A stretch of DNA of 64,000 nt, taken from positions 313,460 to 377,459 of the forward strand of contig NZ_KB895376.1 of NCBI RefSeq assembly GCF_000374825.1. The letters run 5' to 3'. The stretch comes from Paenibacillus sanguinis 2301083 = DSM 16941. Its GTDB lineage: Bacteria > Bacillota > Bacilli > Paenibacillales > Paenibacillaceae. A program made the translations under genes and the position numbers. Below, in pieces: positions 8,752 through 17,187 of this stretch. Position 1 is the first letter of the stretch, and every line of letters begins with the position of its first letter. The notes under the pieces were generated by a model. That model saw nothing but the letters and a program-made list of their open reading frames with translations. It made no database searches and was not told the origin of the DNA.

Positions 8752-10029
8752 ATGCTTCAACCAACATCACCCATTCGTGCTAATCATCGCAACTTCATCT
8801 GGGTATCCATCTCCTGCGGTTTGTACTGGTTCGCCTTTTCGCTAACCAGACCGATCATCACCTTATATGCAGCCTCACTGGGTTTGCAAGGATTGGCTAT
8901 CGGCGCCGTGCTTGCCGTCTATGCTCTATTGCCTATGCTTGCCGCCATCCCCGGCGGATTCATTGCCGACCGCTTCGGCAGGACCACCGTTTTGCGCATT
9001 GGTTCATTCATGATGCTCGGCAGCGGCCTGTTGTATTGGATTTCAGACGGCCCTTGGACACTGGCTTTAGCCCAATTGCTTGCCGGTCTTGGTCAAATGG
9101 CTGTCTGGCTGGCCGTGCAGGTGCTCATTACGGAAGGACCTGTCCACGGCAATGAAGGCCGCTTCGCCACCTTTGCTTTGTACATGGCGATCGGCCAAAT
9201 GCTTGCACCAATTCTTTCCGGCTATTTGTCCGACCACTTCGGTTATAAAATGGTGTTTGTTAGTTACATCCTTAGCAGTGTGCTGCTGATCTTCACATCC
9301 TGGCAATGCCGGGATGAAGCTCCCTCGGCTCTGCCTTCCAGAGAAGGCAACGACGCGTCTCCCTTATCGCTGGAGAGCAGGACCGCAAAAATTCGCCGCT
9401 GGCTGGGCCAATGTCTCGGACTGCTGCGCAACCCTGGCTTCGTTGTAATTTTGCTAACGACCTTCATTTCCCTGTTCATCGTCGATGTGCGTACAGCTTA
9501 TCTGCCGCTGCACCTGGAGTCTCTGGGCATCTCCAACACCAAGGTTGGCTTACTTGTATCCATCGGAGCAGTGTCTGCCCTGTTCGTCCGTCCCATCTAC
9601 CCACGGCTTATGGCCAGACTGAGCTTTGGCTGGATGCTGATCTTGACTTATGCCGTTTCACTGTTGCTGTTGTTCGTCACCCCACTGCTTACTAACTTCT
9701 ACGGCATTGTAGCTCTTGTGTTCATCACCGGGCTCGCACTGGGCATCAACCAGCCGTTGACCCTATCGATGATCGCTCATTCCACCGCACCGGAGGAGCG
9801 GGGGCTGGGCATTGGCCTGCGCCTGATGTCCAATCGAGCCGCCCAACTGATGGACCCTTTGCTGTTTGGCTTTTTCACCGCCTTTGTCAGCCTACAGGCC
9901 TCCTTCCTGCTAGTAGGCATCTTGCTGCTCGCCTGCTGTGTGTTCACAGTGCAGCTTCATGTCTCCGTAGAACGAGCCCCGCGCTCGCCTGAGCCTTGTC
10001 ACGACAAAAAACCACGAGCTTCAACATAA
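8752..10029 (+). CDS. MFS transporter
   Basis: This major facilitator protein has about 12 membrane segments. I place the start at ATG 8752 behind AAGGGGG (425 residues), because the longer in-frame TTG start at 8713 lies inside the terminator hairpin. The motif-A-like loop is GGFIADRFGRTTVLRIG. It may act with the preceding importer-hydrolase operon, for instance as an exporter of a product, or be independent. The last codons and stop lie inside a hairpin that serves the opposite-strand gene. Confidence 0.85.
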   Translation: MLQPTSPIRANHRNFIWVSISCGLYWFAFSLTRPIITLYAASLGLQGLAIGAVLAVYALLPMLAAIPGGFIADRFGRTTVLRIGSFMMLGSGLLYWISDGPWTLALAQLLAGLGQMAVWLAVQVLITEGPVHGNEGRFATFALYMAIGQMLAPILSGYLSDHFGYKMVFVSYILSSVLLIFTSWQCRDEAPSALPSREGNDASPLSLESRTAKIRRWLGQCLGLLRNPGFVVILLTTFISLFIVDVRTAYLPLHLESLGISNTKVGLLVSIGAVSALFVRPIYPRLMARLSFGWMLILTYAVSLLLLFVTPLLTNFYGIVALVFITGLALGINQPLTLSMIAHSTAPEERGLGIGLRLMSNRAAQLMDPLLFGFFTAFVSLQASFLLVGILLLACCVFTVQLHVSVERAPRSPEPCHDKKPRAST

Positions 10030-10044
10030 TGTTGAAGCTCGTGG
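10006..10044 (-). terminator. Terminator of the TM2 operon, overlapping the MFS stop codon
   Basis: CCACGAGCTTCAAC (10012-10025) pairs perfectly with GTTGAAGCTCGTGG (10031-10044). The adjoining A-run at 10006-10011 is a U-tract on the minus strand. The convergent MFS gene ends inside the loop, so one structure separates both genes. Confidence 0.85.
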
Positions 10045-10069
10045 CCCCCTCTGTCCTTAGTTGCGATCA

Positions 10070-10495
10070 TTAAATCCGGTTCTCCGCCCCTGTCCGGTGG
10101 GATACGATCTCGGCAATCAACGATTGTTCCACACGCTGGTTCCAGCTTTGTACCATCCCCGGAAGCATACAAGCATCGATGATGACCCAGATCGTTAAGC
10201 CTAACCCCGTTACGAGAAGGCCCATCATCCAAACCAGGTAATACATCGTATCAGGTGAATTATAACTCTCAATCTCGAAGCTAATCAGGAAGACAAAATA
10301 AAAAACAAGTACAAGCACAAATAAACAAAGTTGAATAATTCCCGAGACAATTCGCTTCATATAGAAGCGATGTACCCCTAAATGGCCGGCCAATAACATC
10401 AAATAAGCCAGAACCAGAGATTTCTCCCGCTTATTCATCTCGGAGTTCAAGAGCATCATCTCAGTGGTCGACAGATCGCTTTTGTTAAACGTCAT
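10070..10495 (-). CDS. TM2-domain membrane protein, second copy
   Basis: This 141-residue protein has a TM2 domain: a first helix SLVLAYLMLLAGHLGVHRFY with the typical GxHRFY turn, then two further hydrophobic segments including LTIWVIIDACMLPGMV. TM2 proteins are small membrane proteins of largely unknown role. Its ATG overlaps the stop of the preceding TM2 gene by one base (TAATG), so the two are translationally coupled. It is a diverged tandem paralogue of that gene. Confidence 0.8.
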   Translation of the reverse strand: MTFNKSDLSTTEMMLLNSEMNKREKSLVLAYLMLLAGHLGVHRFYMKRIVSGIIQLCLFVLVLVFYFVFLISFEIESYNSPDTMYYLVWMMGLLVTGLGLTIWVIIDACMLPGMVQSWNQRVEQSLIAEIVSHRTGAENRI

Positions 10496-10845
10496 TAGAT
10501 GGGAAACTCCTCAGATCTGCCCCGGTCAGAGAAAATACGATCAATCACACGGTTCTCCAATTGAGCGTTGTGATCTTTCACCCAGGTATGCACCAGGAAA
10601 GCATCCACAATCCACCAGACCGAAGTAACAAGCATACCGATCAGTGTAATCGACAACACCAGTTGAGCTACTGCTGAACCTGTACGTCCCATGTAAAAGC
10701 GATGTCCGCCGAACATACCCAGGAAGTACCACAGGATATAAGCCACCACCATGTTCTTGCCATAGCTCTTCACTTCGGATTCCAGCAGCAACAATTCGCG
10801 GGTATCCAATTGAGTCTTGCGGGATAATGCGTAATTCATACTCAC
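10495..10845 (-). CDS. TM2-domain membrane protein, first copy
   Basis: This 116-residue protein starts at GTG 10845 (GGGGGAG 5 bp upstream); an ATG at 10839 is the alternative. It carries the TM2 signature YFLGMFGGHRFYMGRTG followed by WWIVDAFLVHTWVKDHN. The soluble N-terminus (TRELLLLESEVKSYGKN) is shared with the next gene (TEMMLLNSEMNKREKSL), which shows the pair arose by duplication. Function unknown. Confidence 0.82.
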   Translation of the reverse strand: MSMNYALSRKTQLDTRELLLLESEVKSYGKNMVVAYILWYFLGMFGGHRFYMGRTGSAVAQLVLSITLIGMLVTSVWWIVDAFLVHTWVKDHNAQLENRVIDRIFSDRGRSEEFPI

Positions 10846-10956
10846 TAAAACTCCCCCTAAATATACTAAGTTGCTTAAGTATAATCATGAATTTACAGAA
10901 AAAACAAGAAATTTATTGCCAATTTATTGGACCCATTCAAATATGTGACTTCCGAA

Positions 10957-12057
10957 CTACACATTGAAACGGAAGTGCATAACATCGCCATCCTGCACCA
11001 CGTACTCTTTCCCCTCCAGCCGCAATTGGCCACGTTCGCGGGCAGCATTCATGGAACCGGCTGCCGCAAGGTCCTCATACGATACAACCTCGGCACGAAT
11101 AAAGCCGCGTTCGAAGTCAGAGTGGATGACACCGGCTGCTCCCGGAGCCTTGGTTCCTTTGCGGATGGTCCAGGCACGAACCTCCTGTACACCTGCCGTG
11201 AAATACGTGTACAATCCCAACAGACGATATGCAGCTTGAATCAAACGATCCAGACCCGAAGCGCTAAGTCCCAGCTCTTCCAGGAACATTGCCTTGTCTT
11301 CGCCTTCAAGCTCAGCAATTTCCGCTTCCACTTTGGCGCTGATCGGCACGACCTCAGCTCCTTCAGCAGCAGCAAATTCCTTCACCTTTTGCACATAAGG
11401 GTTATTATCGGTATCGGTGACACCTTCTTCACTCACATTGGCCGCGTACAAAATCGGCTTCAAGGTTAATAGATGCAGATCGCGCACGATTTGCTTCTCA
11501 TCCTCGGTCAGTTCCACACTTCGTGCCGGCTGATCATTATACAAAGCGTCCTTGATCCGTTCCAGCACCTCAACTTCCTGTGCATATTGCTTATTGCCGC
11601 CCTTCATATTTTTACGCGAGCGCTCAATCCGCTTTTCCACACTTTCCACATCAGCTAATATCAATTCCAGGTTAATCGTCTGGATGTCGCTGATAGGATC
11701 GATTTGACCGTCAACATGGGTAATGTTCTCGTCCTCGAAGCAGCGAACCACATGGACAATCGCATCCACTTCACGGATATGAGCCAGGAACTTGTTGCCC
11801 AGCCCTTCGCCTTTGCTCGCCCCACGTACTAGGCCCGCAATATCTACAAATTCAAAAGCGGTCGGTACTGTACGGTTAGGAGTAACCAGTTCCGTCAGCT
11901 TATCAAGCCGTTCGTCCGGCACTTCAACCACACCCACGTTAGGGTCAATCGTACAGAACGGGTAATTTGCGGATTCAGCCCCCGCCTGGGTTATCGCGTT
12001 AAACAGTGTAGACTTACCCACGTTGGGAAGCCCAACTATTCCTGCCTTTAAAGCCAT
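10957..12057 (-). CDS. ychF: Redox-regulated ATPase/GTPase YchF
   Basis: This conserved Obg-family P-loop protein of 366 residues binds the ribosome and prefers ATP in characterised homologues. The P-loop GLPNVGKST is at residues 9-17, switch II is [20 protein letters not shown], and the G4 position reads NVSEEG rather than NKxD, which is normal for YchF. The C-terminal TGS-like domain ([21 protein letters not shown], in parts) is complete. It is a single gene with no clear operon partner. Confidence 0.95.
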   Translation of the reverse strand: MALKAGIVGLPNVGKSTLFNAITQAGAESANYPFCTIDPNVGVVEVPDERLDKLTELVTPNRTVPTAFEFVDIAGLVRGASKGEGLGNKFLAHIREVDAIVHVVRCFEDENITHVDGQIDPISDIQTINLELILADVESVEKRIERSRKNMKGGNKQYAQEVEVLERIKDALYNDQPARSVELTEDEKQIVRDLHLLTLKPILYAANVSEEGVTDTDNNPYVQKVKEFAAAEGAEVVPISAKVEAEIAELEGEDKAMFLEELGLSASGLDRLIQAAYRLLGLYTYFTAGVQEVRAWTIRKGTKAPGAAGVIHSDFERGFIRAEVVSYEDLAAAGSMNAARERGQLRLEGKEYVVQDGDVMHFRFNV

Positions 12058-12139
12058 ATGTTTGACAACTCCTATTCATGTAATTGCTCATTCTTCCTTC
12101 AACCATAGTAACGATACATTGAATATATTTCAAGGACAC

Positions 12140-12619
12140 TTAGATCTCATCCAGATATTTGATCATGGTAATGTCCGTAGACAGGTATCCCATTTTTTGA
12201 TACAAACGAAAAGCCCGTTCATTATGTCCAAACACATGTAAGGAAATCCGGTTCAATCCCAGTGCGCGAACCTCATGCTCCAGTGCCTTCATTGTGGCCT
12301 GACCATATCCTTGGCCCTGAAAGGGATCATCGATTAGAATATCATAAATAAATGCAGACCGGATACCTTCCTTCTCTACTGCACTGAACCACAAATGCCC
12401 GATGGGAGTATCGCTATCTGCGGCCCGCACGGTGAACAGATGGGCCCCTTCCGTATGCTGTTGATTCGGCAGATATTGCTCCATAGATTCTCGGGCCAGC
12501 CTGAGAGCGTCCTTCTCTTTCCAAGTGCCCGCTGTTACTTTGTCCTCTGCGTAGTCTCTAATGGAGCGCTCCAGAAATAATGAGTATTCTGATGCGTTCA
12601 TGCGATTCAGCTTGACCAT
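12140..12619 (-). CDS. GNAT-family N-acetyltransferase
   Basis: I place the start at ATG 12619 (MVKLNRMNASEY), behind AGGAAAC, giving 159 residues; a longer in-frame ORF extends upstream without a ribosome binding site. The acetyl-CoA binding motif is seen as DDPFQGQGYGQATMKALE, followed by NRISLHVFGHNERAFRLYQKMGY, the usual GNAT C-terminus. The substrate is unknown. It lies 16 bp downstream of the ECF membrane protein and may be cotranscribed with it. Confidence 0.85.
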   Translation of the reverse strand: MVKLNRMNASEYSLFLERSIRDYAEDKVTAGTWKEKDALRLARESMEQYLPNQQHTEGAHLFTVRAADSDTPIGHLWFSAVEKEGIRSAFIYDILIDDPFQGQGYGQATMKALEHEVRALGLNRISLHVFGHNERAFRLYQKMGYLSTDITMIKYLDEI

Positions 12620-12635
12620 TCTTGTTTCCTGCTTC

Positions 12636-13205
12636 CTATTTATATTGTCTATTCTGGGTAGGCTGGACAGATCCCCGGTTGCGCTTGGCATAGGCCCATA
12701 CGGCGGGCAAACCTACAATCAGAAATACCGCAACATTAGCTATCCCGGCATAAAGCACCTGCTCTGCCAGACTCCCCAGCGGTTCTCTCAACACTAAGGC
12801 ATCGAATATCCCCGAGAACAGAAGTGACACGAAAATACCCACTGTGCCATATAGGACAAACCGGATCAGGTGCCGCTTCTCCATCCTGCCTTCATGCGCA
12901 TCGAAGCCCCTGGACAGGCAAATAAGCCCCATAAATGCTGCCGTCATCCCTGATCCCAGCGCCCAGCCCCACCACACGGTTCCATCCATCAGCAAGTCAT
13001 TGATCGCATGGCCTGCAAAGCCTGCAATAAAGCCGACAACCGGACCAAATAGCGCCCCCAGAACGGTCAGCAGCGCAATTCCCGGTCTTAGTTCAACGGT
13101 AGTTGTAATCGGAATGCCTATCCAGCTTGTCGCCCAGTACAAAAGCGCTCCTAGTCCTGTAACGACCCATGTTCTCGAAGTCCAGACCCGCCATGAAGGT
13201 TTCAT
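12636..13205 (-). CDS. ECF-transporter S component, UPF0397-like membrane protein
   Basis: This protein of about 189 residues starts at ATG 13205 with AGGAGG 7 bp upstream; the in-frame GTG at 13211 abuts the ribosome binding site. It has five to six hydrophobic segments. The stretches ELRPGIALLTVLGALFGPVVGF and WWGWALGSGMTAAFMG match the UPF0397/ECF S-component pattern (vitamin or nucleobase-type substrate capture). No ECF ATPase or T component is nearby, so it probably uses the shared housekeeping energising module. Substrate unknown. Confidence 0.75.
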   Translation of the reverse strand: MKPSWRVWTSRTWVVTGLGALLYWATSWIGIPITTTVELRPGIALLTVLGALFGPVVGFIAGFAGHAINDLLMDGTVWWGWALGSGMTAAFMGLICLSRGFDAHEGRMEKRHLIRFVLYGTVGIFVSLLFSGIFDALVLREPLGSLAEQVLYAGIANVAVFLIVGLPAVWAYAKRNRGSVQPTQNRQYK

Positions 13206-13277
13206 ACTCACCCCTCCTCGTAACCAACCAAATCCGCGACTATGAGCTTTGGATAAAAACCCTAATTCAATCAGTCA

Positions 13278-14306
13278 CTACTCTCTGCGAATCAACCTTG
13301 TTGTATTCTTCAGCTCCGCGATACTGCCAGCGCCGATGCCGAACATGGCTGTGCGCAGCTCCAACTCCACACGCTCCAGCAGCATGTCCAGCCGCTCCTC
13401 AGAGTGTACCGCAGGCTCCAGCAAAGTTCTGCCGAGCCCCGCCAGGTCCGCCCCCAAAGCAAGCGCCTTGGCTACATCTACGCCCGTATGGAGTCCTCCA
13501 CTCCCAATCAGTGCAGCCTCCGGCAAGGCTGCCCGCACTTCACGGATGCATTCGGCGGTGGGGATGCCCCAATCGGCAAAGGCATTAGCCGCTTCCCGGC
13601 GGACGGCATCGCTGCCGCGGAACTTCTCGACCTGACTCCACGAGGTGCCCCCGGCTCCGGCAACATCGATAAAGGCTGCTCCCGCCTCACGCAGCCTTCT
13701 GGCCGTCACACCGTCGATGCCCCAGCCGACCTCTTTGATGCCTACCGGAATAGGCAACTCCCGGCACACGCGCTCAATACGGCTTAACAGGCCGCTGAAG
13801 TTCGTATTCCCTTCCGGCTGGAACACCTCCTGCAAGCTGTTCAGATGCAGGACGAGCATATCCGCGCCGACAATCTCCACCGCCCGGCGGCAATCCTCGG
13901 GACCATATCCATAATTAAGCTGCACCGCGCCCAGATTAGCAATGATAGGGATGGATGGCGCTAACCGCCTGACGTTAAATGTAGGCGCCAGTTCGCCATG
14001 CTCGACGGCTGCTCGCACAGACCCGACAGCCAGCGTCCAACCACGGCGCTCCGCGGCTTCGGCCAGCCGTGCATTGATCTCGCCCGCAAGCTTGCTGCCA
14101 CCGGTCATGGAGCTAATCAACAACGGTGTCCGCAACGAGGCTCCCAGAAATACGGTCTTCAAATGCACCTCGGCAAAATTCAATTCAGGCACTGCCTGAT
14201 GACGAAACCGATATTGCTCCAAGCCGGAGCTTATTCCCTCCGCATTGACCTGCTCCTCCAGACAAAGCCTGATATGCTCGGCCTTGCGTTCGGATGTGTT
14301 ACTCAT
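13278..14306 (-). CDS. fni: Type 2 isopentenyl-diphosphate delta-isomerase
   Basis: Type 2 IDI is an FMN- and NADPH-dependent enzyme interconverting isopentenyl and dimethylallyl diphosphate. The 342-residue length is typical. Seen motifs include the N-terminal RKAEHIRLCL, FLGASLRTPLLISSMTGG, LHLNSLQEVFQPEGNTNF, KEVGWGI, and the FMN-phosphate site AGAGGTSW. It starts at ATG 14306 behind GAGGAGGGG. It lies 15 bp downstream of cls on the same strand, so lipid-precursor and phospholipid genes are probably cotranscribed. Confidence 0.95.
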   Translation of the reverse strand: MSNTSERKAEHIRLCLEEQVNAEGISSGLEQYRFRHQAVPELNFAEVHLKTVFLGASLRTPLLISSMTGGSKLAGEINARLAEAAERRGWTLAVGSVRAAVEHGELAPTFNVRRLAPSIPIIANLGAVQLNYGYGPEDCRRAVEIVGADMLVLHLNSLQEVFQPEGNTNFSGLLSRIERVCRELPIPVGIKEVGWGIDGVTARRLREAGAAFIDVAGAGGTSWSQVEKFRGSDAVRREAANAFADWGIPTAECIREVRAALPEAALIGSGGLHTGVDVAKALALGADLAGLGRTLLEPAVHSEERLDMLLERVELELRTAMFGIGAGSIAELKNTTRLIRRE

Positions 14307-14321
14307 CGCGCTTCCCCTCCT

Positions 14322-15830
14322 CTATAACAGCGGCGACAGCAGCCGGGCCGCCGACTCCGCCAGGCGAACCAGAAACTTCTTATTCATGAATTCATCCTTG
14401 TCGATCAGCTTGGTCGATAACAAATCCCGTTGGAAATCCTTGACCATATTCCCGATACTGTCGTCATGCACCAACAGCACGTTCACTTCAAAGTTCAAGT
14501 GAAAGCTTCGCATATCCATGTTCGCCGTTCCCACCGTAGCCACTTCCCCATCAATGATCAACAGCTTGGAATGAAGAAATCCCTTCTCATATTCATAAAT
14601 TTTCACCCCTACCTCAAGCAATGCGGGAAAGTAGGAATGCGAAGCCAGGAAAGGAAGACGCTTATCCGGCTTGGCCGGGAACAGCAGACGGACATCGATG
14701 CCAGCCAGACCTGCCACCCGAAGCGCCGTCATAATATCCTCATCCGGGATGAAGTATGGTGTAGCCAGCCATACTGACTTTTTGGCCGAGGTGATCATGG
14801 CGAAGAAAATATTTTTGAGTGTACGACTTTCGTTATCGGGACCACTAGGTACGATCTGTACCGCTCCGCTACACCCTTGCTCCATCTCCGGCGACAAATA
14901 AGACGGATCCATAATTTTTTCACCAGTGACGTATTGCCAGTCTTGGAGAAATATGATTTGCAGTGAGCGAACCGCTTCACCCTTCACGAGCATATGCGTG
15001 TCCCGCCAAAATCCATAGGTCTTGCTCCGGCTCAGATACTCATCGCCTACGTTAAGCCCGCCGATAAAGCCGGTATTGCCATCGACCACTACAATTTTGC
15101 GGTGATTACGGTAATTCACCCGGCTTGATAAGGCCAGAAAGCGGACCTCGCCATAGATGCCAACCTTGACGCCAGCCTCCCTTAACTCATGAATGAACGC
15201 CTTAGGCAAACCAATGCTGCCCACAGCATCAAACATAAAGCGGACCTCTACCCCGGCACGGGCCTTCGCGATCAGCGTCTTCTGTATCTCCCGCCCGATA
15301 TCGTCCGCACGATAGATGTAATACTCCATATGAATGTGGTGTTTGGCCTTCTTTAGCTCTCGCAGCAGTGTAGAGAATGTCTCTTCTCCATTGGTAAGCA
15401 CCTGTGTACGAGTGGCCATAGTGAAGGGCGTCCGCGCCAACCTCTGCGACAGATGCAGCAATCGTTGTTGCCCCGGGCTGAATTGGGACAAATCGCGAGG
15501 CAATAATTTGCCGCCACGGTCAATCCGTTCATAGCTTAAGCGGTCTTGTTCGGCTTTTTTATCGAATTTCCGCCGACGGAAGTAATTTTGACCCAGCAGG
15601 AAGTAAAGAACAAGCCCAACCCCTGGCAACAGGGCTAATACCATAATCCAGGCAAGTGTGCTGGAAGGATTGCGGTTCTGCATAAATATAGCCAACCCGA
15701 TGGTGATAACTGTAAGTGTCTGGAATATACTAAGCAGCGTCCCCCCAAATTTCCCGAAGACGCCAAATCCAAGGAAATAAAACGCAAATAGAACTAGGAC
15801 AATGATTATGATTTGTAGTCCTCGTCGCAT
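14322..15830 (-). CDS. cls: Cardiolipin synthase
   Basis: Cls condenses two phosphatidylglycerols to cardiolipin at the membrane. I set the start at ATG 15830 behind AAAGGAG (502 residues); the frame extends further upstream without a ribosome binding site. Two N-terminal transmembrane helices are followed by two phospholipase-D HKD motifs, NHRKIVVVDG with GFIGG and HSKLLIIDGEVATVGTANMD. fni follows after 15 bp. Confidence 0.95.
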   Translation of the reverse strand: MRRGLQIIIIVLVLFAFYFLGFGVFGKFGGTLLSIFQTLTVITIGLAIFMQNRNPSSTLAWIMVLALLPGVGLVLYFLLGQNYFRRRKFDKKAEQDRLSYERIDRGGKLLPRDLSQFSPGQQRLLHLSQRLARTPFTMATRTQVLTNGEETFSTLLRELKKAKHHIHMEYYIYRADDIGREIQKTLIAKARAGVEVRFMFDAVGSIGLPKAFIHELREAGVKVGIYGEVRFLALSSRVNYRNHRKIVVVDGNTGFIGGLNVGDEYLSRSKTYGFWRDTHMLVKGEAVRSLQIIFLQDWQYVTGEKIMDPSYLSPEMEQGCSGAVQIVPSGPDNESRTLKNIFFAMITSAKKSVWLATPYFIPDEDIMTALRVAGLAGIDVRLLFPAKPDKRLPFLASHSYFPALLEVGVKIYEYEKGFLHSKLLIIDGEVATVGTANMDMRSFHLNFEVNVLLVHDDSIGNMVKDFQRDLLSTKLIDKDEFMNKKFLVRLAESAARLLSPLL

Positions 15831-16007
15831 GGTTGTCTCCTTTGTATGAGTTTTCGCGAGAATAGCTTGTTTATATTCTACATGAACGTCTGCGTTCTTC
15901 CTAGCCAGATAGATGAAAATTTCTTTCCTGGACAATCGTGGCAATCCTATAGTGTTATAAAGGTATAGGTTATCCTGCTTTTTCATTACATAGCCCAAAC
16001 GCAAAGA

Positions 16008-16043
16008 AGCTCCTCGTGCTGCATGAATCCAGCATGAGAAGCT
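16008..16043 (-). terminator. Probable terminator between the TorD-like gene and cls
   Basis: AGCTCCTCGTGCTG and CAGCATGAGAAGCT pair with two non-Watson-Crick positions. The U-tract on the minus strand is weak (CTTCTTTG), so it may be a leaky terminator or processing site. Confidence 0.5.
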
Positions 16044-16063
16044 CCAAAGTTGAGGGGGCTTGT

Positions 16064-16759
16064 TTAGTGCTCCGCTTCTTGTTGACTATTGCGCCAAGCA
16101 CAAAGCGAGTTGAAATCCTCTGTCAGAAAAAGATCCATCAGTTCGGCTACTGCTTGATATAATGGACTATCTGTCGCCTGCAATAATTCCCGGGAGAACA
16201 GATGAGCCCATCTTAACAGATGAAGTCTCAGAAAGCTGATCTGTGAATCAGCCAGAGCAAGGCAGCTCTGTTGCAAATTAACCTTCGCCAGCATTCCCTC
16301 TGCCAGCACGGCCATAAACTCCAATTCCAGTGCGATATGATCATCGCGCTCTCCATTCAGCTTATTGAACACGATACCGTTGTCCATGTAATTTTTGCTC
16401 ACTCGGGCGATGCAGGCAACGGCATTCTCTCCTTCTAGTCGGGAGCGATAAATGCTTTCACAAGCGGGCACAATCGCCTCATGCCCGGTGAACAGACGTG
16501 TATATTCTTCAGCTTCCTGATGACATACGCGGCGGAAGCTGTCTTCGTCAATACTCTCCAGGAACAACCTGAGCTTGCGCCAACCTTCGTCACCCTCAAT
16601 TCTATGGTTCATTCCCAATCTGTGTCTCCACTGAGCGATCAAGGACATTCGCGGAGGACGGCTCAAGAAATCCATTAACACATGATACACCAATCCGCGA
16701 GTTTCCAGCCACCTAACCTGCTCCTGTGTGTAGACCAAAGGTTTGAACAGCATAGCCAT
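16064..16759 (-). CDS. TorD/DmsD-family redox-enzyme maturation chaperone
   Basis: This 231-residue all-helical protein starts at ATG 16759 behind AAGGAG. It shows the family signature EYTRLFTGHEAIVPACESIY around residues 85-105. TorD-type chaperones bind the signal peptide of molybdenum oxidoreductases and guard cofactor insertion before Tat export. No molybdoenzyme is encoded in the window, so it acts on a distant partner. An FNR-like site and a leader terminator lie upstream, consistent with anaerobic control. Confidence 0.8.
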   Translation of the reverse strand: MAMLFKPLVYTQEQVRWLETRGLVYHVLMDFLSRPPRMSLIAQWRHRLGMNHRIEGDEGWRKLRLFLESIDEDSFRRVCHQEAEEYTRLFTGHEAIVPACESIYRSRLEGENAVACIARVSKNYMDNGIVFNKLNGERDDHIALELEFMAVLAEGMLAKVNLQQSCLALADSQISFLRLHLLRWAHLFSRELLQATDSPLYQAVAELMDLFLTEDFNSLCAWRNSQQEAEH

Positions 16760-16807
16760 CTGAATTCATCTCCTTAACTTGTTGCGCTTCCTTGCAGCCT
16801 CAGGGTT

Positions 16808-16848
16808 AAAAAAAGATGACTTCCTTAAGTTCTGCCGGAAATCATCTT
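16808..16848 (-). terminator. Intrinsic terminator in the 5' leader of the TorD-like gene (possible attenuator)
   Basis: On the minus strand AAGATGATTTCC pairs with GGAAGTCATCTT (one mismatch) and is followed directly by a run of seven U. It lies 49-89 nt upstream of the TorD start and downstream of the FNR-like site, with no other minus-strand gene upstream. It therefore terminates a leader transcript or attenuates the TorD gene. Confidence 0.7.
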
Positions 16849-16927
16849 GGATGCATATACCGACACATGATTAAGGGGGATCACGTATCGCTTAACTGCA
16901 TTATAACCCTAAATGTAAGCGCTTTAA

Positions 16928-16943
16928 TGTGATCTTTGTTACA
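16928..16943. promoter_or_regulatory. FNR/CRP-type site between the TorD-like and MFS genes
   Basis: TGTGATCTTTGTTACA fits the TGTGA-N6-TCACA pattern with one mismatch. It stands in the divergent control region, about 170 bp from the TorD start and 245 bp from the MFS start. Confidence 0.5.
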
Positions 16944-16975
16944 ATTTCTTCCTTATTTCATTGTATCGCTTAAGC

Positions 16976-17008
16976 GACTGACATATACTTGAACAGTATG
17001 TGTCAGTC
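16976..17008. repeat. 13-bp-arm hairpin in the TorD/MFS divergent region
   Basis: GACTGACATATAC and GTATGTGTCAGTC pair around a TTGAACA loop with one G-U position. There is no U-tract. It may be an operator or an mRNA leader element. The 11-mer GTATCGCTTAA also occurs twice nearby (about 16885 and 16963). Confidence 0.5.
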
Positions 17009-17135
17009 TCGCGTATAACCCTGATCAAAACCTGTAAGGAAACGGACATTCACTCTCGCAAATCTATAAACAATGGAAATTAAATTAAAACTTGGTTTGT
17101 GCCCCTTTTCATCTGTGTGTTACATTGGGATTATA

Positions 17136-17155
17136 GTCACATGCCTACTTGTGAC
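17136..17155. promoter_or_regulatory. Palindrome GTCACA-N8-TGTGAC before the MFS gene
   Basis: This 20-bp perfect dyad (6-bp arms) lies 23 bp before the MFS start, overlapping a possible TATAGT -10 element at 17133-17138. Its position suits a repressor operator. The binding protein is unknown. Confidence 0.4.
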
Positions 17156-17187
17156 GAATCAGGACCGGGTAGAAAGGAATGGCGCGT

